Origin: Mycolicibacterium iranicum
GTDB lineage: Bacteria > Actinomycetota > Actinomycetes > Mycobacteriales > Mycobacteriaceae
Reading direction: 5' to 3'
DNA: 64,000 nt
Assembly: GCF_001650495.1 (NCBI RefSeq)
Contig: NZ_LWCS01000025.1
Coordinates: forward strand, 10,464 to 74,463
Part shown: positions 61,576 through 64,000 of the stretch, in pieces
Layout of the letters: every line of letters starts with the position of its first letter
Position numbering within the stretch: the stretch's first letter is position 1
The notes under the pieces: model-generated
Database searches by the model: none
Told to the model about the DNA's origin: nothing
What the model saw: the letters and a program-made list of their open reading frames with translations, nothing else
Position numbers and translations under genes: made by a program

Positions 61576-62001
61576 GTGGTGTCGGCGGGTGACCCCCCGA
61601 ACTACGCCCGCAAGCTGGGCATCCAAAAAGATCAGGTTGTGCAGGAGTTGGGCTGGGACGAGGACACCGACGACGACATCCGATTCGATATCGAGGACGA
61701 GAGCGGCGGTGACCTGCTCGACGAAGACGCCGATGAGGTGGTCGACGTGGTGCTGCTGTGGTGGCGCGACGGCGACGGAGATCTCGTCGACAGGCTGATG
61801 GACGCGATCACGCCCCTCGCCGACGACGGTGTCATCTGGGTTGTCACTCCGAAGACCGGCAAGCCCGGGCACGTCCAGCCCGCCGAGATCGCCGAGTCCG
61901 CGCCGACCGCCGGGCTGATGCAGACGTCGTCGGCCAACCTCGGCGACTGGATAGCCAGCCGTCTGGTGCAGCCGAAGTCCAAGGCCGCCGGTAGGCGTTG
62001 A
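61576..62001 (+). CDS. DUF3052 family protein (Rv2239c-like)
   Basis: A 141-residue acidic protein matching DUF3052: YARKLGIQKDQVVQELGW, DEDTDDDIRFDIEDE and VVDVVLLWWRDGDGDLVDRL are its blocks. AAGGAGG (61562-61568) is 7 bases before GTG 61576. Its last bases overlap ahpE (TTGA), so it is coupled to the peroxiredoxin. Function unknown; the pairing with AhpE is conserved in mycobacteria. Confidence 0.9.
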   Translation: MVSAGDPPNYARKLGIQKDQVVQELGWDEDTDDDIRFDIEDESGGDLLDEDADEVVDVVLLWWRDGDGDLVDRLMDAITPLADDGVIWVVTPKTGKPGHVQPAEIAESAPTAGLMQTSSANLGDWIASRLVQPKSKAAGRR

Positions 62002-62462
62002 TCATCTCGGTTGGCGATCCAGCGCCCGACTTCACGCTCAAAGATCAGAACAATCAGTTGGTGTCGCTGTCGGATTTCCGCGGCACCAAAGACGTGGTGC
62101 TGGTCTTCTTTCCGCTCGCCTTCACCGGGATCTGTGAGCGCGAGCTCGACGAGATCCGCGACAACATCGGCCATTTCGTCAACGATGAGACGGCAACGTT
62201 GACGATCTCGGTCGGCCCATCACCAACCCACAAGGTATGGGCGGCGCAGCGGGGGTTCACGTTTCCGGTGCTGTCGGATTTCTGGCCACACGGAGCGGTG
62301 AGCCAGGCCTACGGCGTCTTCAATGACGCGTCGGGGTTCGCCAATCGCGGCACCTTCGTGGTGGATCGCTCCGGCGTGCTGCGCTTCGCGGAATGCAAGG
62401 AGCCGGGGGAGGCGCGCGATCAAGCTGCCTGGACCTCAGCGCTGGCCGCACTCCGGGGATGA
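61998..62462 (+). CDS. ahpE: 1-Cys-type peroxiredoxin AhpE
   Basis: A 154-residue peroxiredoxin. The active site is PLAFTGICERE with peroxidatic Cys46; VFFP and SDFWPHGAVSQAYGVF are family marks. AhpE reduces hydroperoxides and peroxynitrite, with mycoredoxin and mycothiol as reductants. A second cysteine, Cys133 in FAECKEPGE, is present; I recall Met at this place in M. tuberculosis AhpE, so a resolving disulfide is possible. TTG start in a TTGA overlap with the DUF3052 gene. Confidence 0.94.
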   Translation: MIISVGDPAPDFTLKDQNNQLVSLSDFRGTKDVVLVFFPLAFTGICERELDEIRDNIGHFVNDETATLTISVGPSPTHKVWAAQRGFTFPVLSDFWPHGAVSQAYGVFNDASGFANRGTFVVDRSGVLRFAECKEPGEARDQAAWTSALAALRG

Positions 62463-62475
62463 GCGGATTTCCGCT
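62462..62475 (+). terminator. Short hairpin after ahpE
   Basis: AGCGGA-TT-TCCGCT forms a compact perfect stem that starts on the last base of the ahpE stop codon. It is short and without a U-tract, so it may be only a weak terminator between ahpE and the tRNA gene 33 bases further on. Confidence 0.4.
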
Positions 62476-62508
62476 GGCACGCCAGATGCGGGTAGCCTGC
62501 CCGAGATC

Positions 62509-62583
62509 GGGCGCGTAGCTCAGGGGTAGAGCTCTGGTTTTACACACCAGCGGTCGGCGGTTCGAAACCGTCCGCGCCCACCA
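62509..62583 (+). tRNA. tRNA-Val (anticodon TAC)
   Basis: A complete cloverleaf is visible: acceptor GGGCGCG pairs with CGCGCCC, D stem GCTC/GAGC, anticodon stem CTGGT/ACCAG with loop TTTACAC (anticodon TAC), and T arm GGCGG-TTCGAAA-CCGTC. CCA is encoded (62581-62583). No integrase or duplicated 3' end is near it, so I see no sign that it served as an attachment site. Confidence 0.95.
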
Positions 62584-62745
62584 AAATCAGTGCAGGTCAA
62601 GGTTGATTTCGCCCCGGGATGATACGAAGGGTCGCCCAATTCAGGTGATCGCCCGGGGATGTGCCAAGTGATCAAAAGTCTTCGGGTAGGTCGGGTCGAT
62701 CGTGCAGCATCCCGCCGAGGCGGCGAACGGCGCGAGTCACCTGGA

Positions 62746-63753
62746 TCAGACAGCGCTGCTTCGGCAACGTCTCCCGTCGCCCCTGCTCGGTAGCTGAGTC
62801 GAGATGCCGGGCTTGCTGCGCTCGCTCGTCATCCCATGAGCTGAGACCCAGCGGGTGTACTCGGTGGGCGAGCATCCCGCCACCCGTGCGAACGCAGTCG
62901 TGAACGCGGTCGCAGACTGGTAGCCGACCGCGTGAGCCACGTGGGCGACGGTGCGCCGCTCGGTCCTCAGCAGGTCTTTGGCCAAGGCAACCCGCCATTC
63001 CAGCAGGTACTGCATGGGTGTCAGCCCCACCGTCTTCGTGAATCGCTGCGCGAACACCGCCCGCGACACGGCGGCTGTGTCGGCGAGGTTCTGGACGGTC
63101 CAGCCGCGGGCGACGTCGGCGTGCAGTGCGCGCAGCGCCGGGGCCAGCGCTGGATCCGCGAGCCCGGCGATCAAACCTCTACCGCGGCTGCTCAACTCGG
63201 GCGCGGCGGGGACCCGTGTGGCTTCAATGACCAGCACCTCGACGAGGCGTTTGAGGATCACGTCGCGACCGGGGCCGTCGGTGTCCGCTTCCTCGGCGAT
63301 CAGTTCGACCAGCCGGGTCAACCTGGCCGCGCCCGATTGTCCGGCCCGCACGAGGATCACCGGCGGGAGTAATGCGACCAAAAGGGCCGCACTGGCCGGA
63401 TCGAACCGGAAGTACCCGCCAAGCATCCGCATGTCGATCGGCTCGGACTCGTCGCCGTGATGGGTGTCCACCGAGTGGTCGAGCGGAGTGAAGACCGGGG
63501 TGGCTGCCGGGTGGCTGCGCATGGTGAACCCCGGTGTCTGCGGGAAGAACACGAAGTCACCACAGCGCAGTTCGATGCAGTCGAGACCCGCCGGCTCAAG
63601 CAGACACGCCCCGTTGAGCACCAGGCAGAACGCGGGGTCACCGTAACGCGGCTTCTCAATGCCCCACTGGCCCGCACCGGTGATGATCTTGGCCAAGACC
63701 GCCTCGGGACGCAGCAGCGACATCAACTCCTCCAGCGGTTCCGAGTCGCCCAT
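62746..63753 (-). CDS. AraC-family regulator with cupin sensor
   Basis: A 335-residue AraC protein. The N-terminal cupin (residues 10-110) contains KPRYGDPAFCLVLNGAC and DFVFFPQTPGF. The two C-terminal HTH motifs are WTVQNLADTAAVSRAVFAQRF near 220 and VAHVAHAVGYQSATAFTTAFAR near 268. This AraC/cupin_6 type typically controls an adjacent SDR gene, which fits the next gene upstream on the same strand. The 62584-62745 gap between tRNA and this gene holds nothing I can name. Confidence 0.92.
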   Translation of the reverse strand: MGDSEPLEELMSLLRPEAVLAKIITGAGQWGIEKPRYGDPAFCLVLNGACLLEPAGLDCIELRCGDFVFFPQTPGFTMRSHPAATPVFTPLDHSVDTHHGDESEPIDMRMLGGYFRFDPASAALLVALLPPVILVRAGQSGAARLTRLVELIAEEADTDGPGRDVILKRLVEVLVIEATRVPAAPELSSRGRGLIAGLADPALAPALRALHADVARGWTVQNLADTAAVSRAVFAQRFTKTVGLTPMQYLLEWRVALAKDLLRTERRTVAHVAHAVGYQSATAFTTAFARVAGCSPTEYTRWVSAHGMTSERSKPGISTQLPSRGDGRRCRSSAV

Positions 63754-63793
63754 GCAGCAGACGCTAGCGTGGACTCAACCACTCACGTCATAC

Positions 63794-64000
63794 CTATCCG
63801 GTGGGGTCGAGCCCGGCTGACCGGGCCAACGCCACTGCGTCGGGACCAGCAGGGAATCTCAGCTGCGCCGACGTGTCATTAGCGGCCTTGAACACCACGT
63901 CGGCGACGTCGCCGGGGGTCGTCACCTCACCGGGCTGACCGAACGCCTCCATGATGGGTGCCGCGAACGGAACGTAGTCCTCCGGAATCTCGACCATGCG
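63794..64000 (-). CDS. 3' end of a probable short-chain dehydrogenase (partial)
   Basis: The last 67-68 codons of a gene that runs off the right edge. PGDVADVVFKAANDTSAQLRF resembles the C-terminal tail of SDR oxidoreductases, in which a VA-DVV helix precedes the final F-PAGPDAVAL. The catalytic part lies outside the window, so the assignment is tentative. It lies 40 bases upstream of the AraC gene, same strand. Confidence 0.55.
   Translation of the reverse strand, partial: RMVEIPEDYVPFAAPIMEAFGQPGEVTTPGDVADVVFKAANDTSAQLRFPAGPDAVALARSAGLDPTG

Noticed and set aside
62509-62583. tRNA-Val as the attachment site of an integrated element
   Set aside because: No integrase, no repeated tRNA 3' end and no phage or plasmid genes are in the window.
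1-64000. CRISPR arrays, insertion sequences, rRNA genes, toxin-antitoxin pairs
   Set aside because: No regularly spaced repeats with unique spacers, no transposase-like proteins with terminal inverted repeats, no rRNA-like sequence and no small paired toxin/antitoxin genes were found.

Overview
This 64 kb window is high-GC DNA from the chromosome of a mycobacterium, most likely a fast-growing environmental species of the Mycolicibacterium type. The diagnostic block is at the right: aceE, mabR, fabD, acpM, kasA, kasB, accD6, glpD1, a TetR regulator, an FAD-linked alkyl-DHAP-synthase-like oxidase, a diacylglycerol-kinase-type lipid kinase, DUF3145, a beta-lactamase-like protein, an Rv2258c-like methyltransferase, mscR and its metallo-beta-lactamase partner. 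From memory this gene order matches M. tuberculosis Rv2238c-Rv2260 in inverted orientation. The KasA triad C171/H311/H345 and AcpM S41 keep their M. tuberculosis numbering. There are no insertion sequences, integrases, CRISPR arrays or rRNA genes; there is one tRNA, tRNA-Val(TAC).

Layout. 0-5.6 kb: a BlaI-type repressor with a zinc-finger membrane protein, then a textbook cobalamin riboswitch driving a lipoprotein-permease-permease-ATPase ABC importer, a probable corrinoid uptake system. 5.6-20.6 kb: mixed core and accessory genes: a PPOX-type flavin/F420 protein, a ComEC-like metallo-hydrolase, a GAF/coiled-coil/SpoIIE phosphatase, an orphan TctC-like lipoprotein, a proteasome-fold Ntn hydrolase, MscS, DUF427, a POT peptide transporter, PhoD-like and calcineurin-like phosphoesterases, NUDIX, an ABM monooxygenase, DUF4436 and a UGT-like glycosyltransferase. 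20.7-25.5 kb: a large secreted M4 (thermolysin-like) protease with a VCBS-like domain, an epoxide-hydrolase-like enzyme and the AzlCD exporter. 25.5-39.9 kb: an accessory catabolic-looking region with two TetR regulators, a Rieske oxygenase, two DapB-fold dehydrogenases, a P450, an SDR, a family-5 peptide/nickel-type ABC importer, a SABATH methyltransferase and a SHOCT protein. 39.9-62.6 kb: the conserved mycolic-acid and central-metabolism block. 62.7-64 kb: an AraC regulator and the 3' end of an SDR.

How the genes work together. AceE makes acetyl-CoA. FabD, AcpM, KasA, KasB and AccD6 use it (through malonyl-CoA) for meromycolate elongation, with MabR encoded just upstream as the likely regulator. 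GlpD1, the alkyl-DHAP-synthase-like enzyme and the lipid kinase form a glycerolipid group. It is controlled by a TetR protein whose promoter overlaps the divergent one, so that both transcripts appear leaderless. MscR and its partner handle S-nitrosomycothiol/formaldehyde. AhpE is a peroxidase. The accessory region looks like uptake plus oxidative modification of an unidentified substrate.

Limits. Everything was read by eye. Start codons were chosen from ribosome-binding sites, signal peptides and overlaps. Promoters, operators and terminators are pattern-based. Comparisons with M. tuberculosis are from memory, not alignment.
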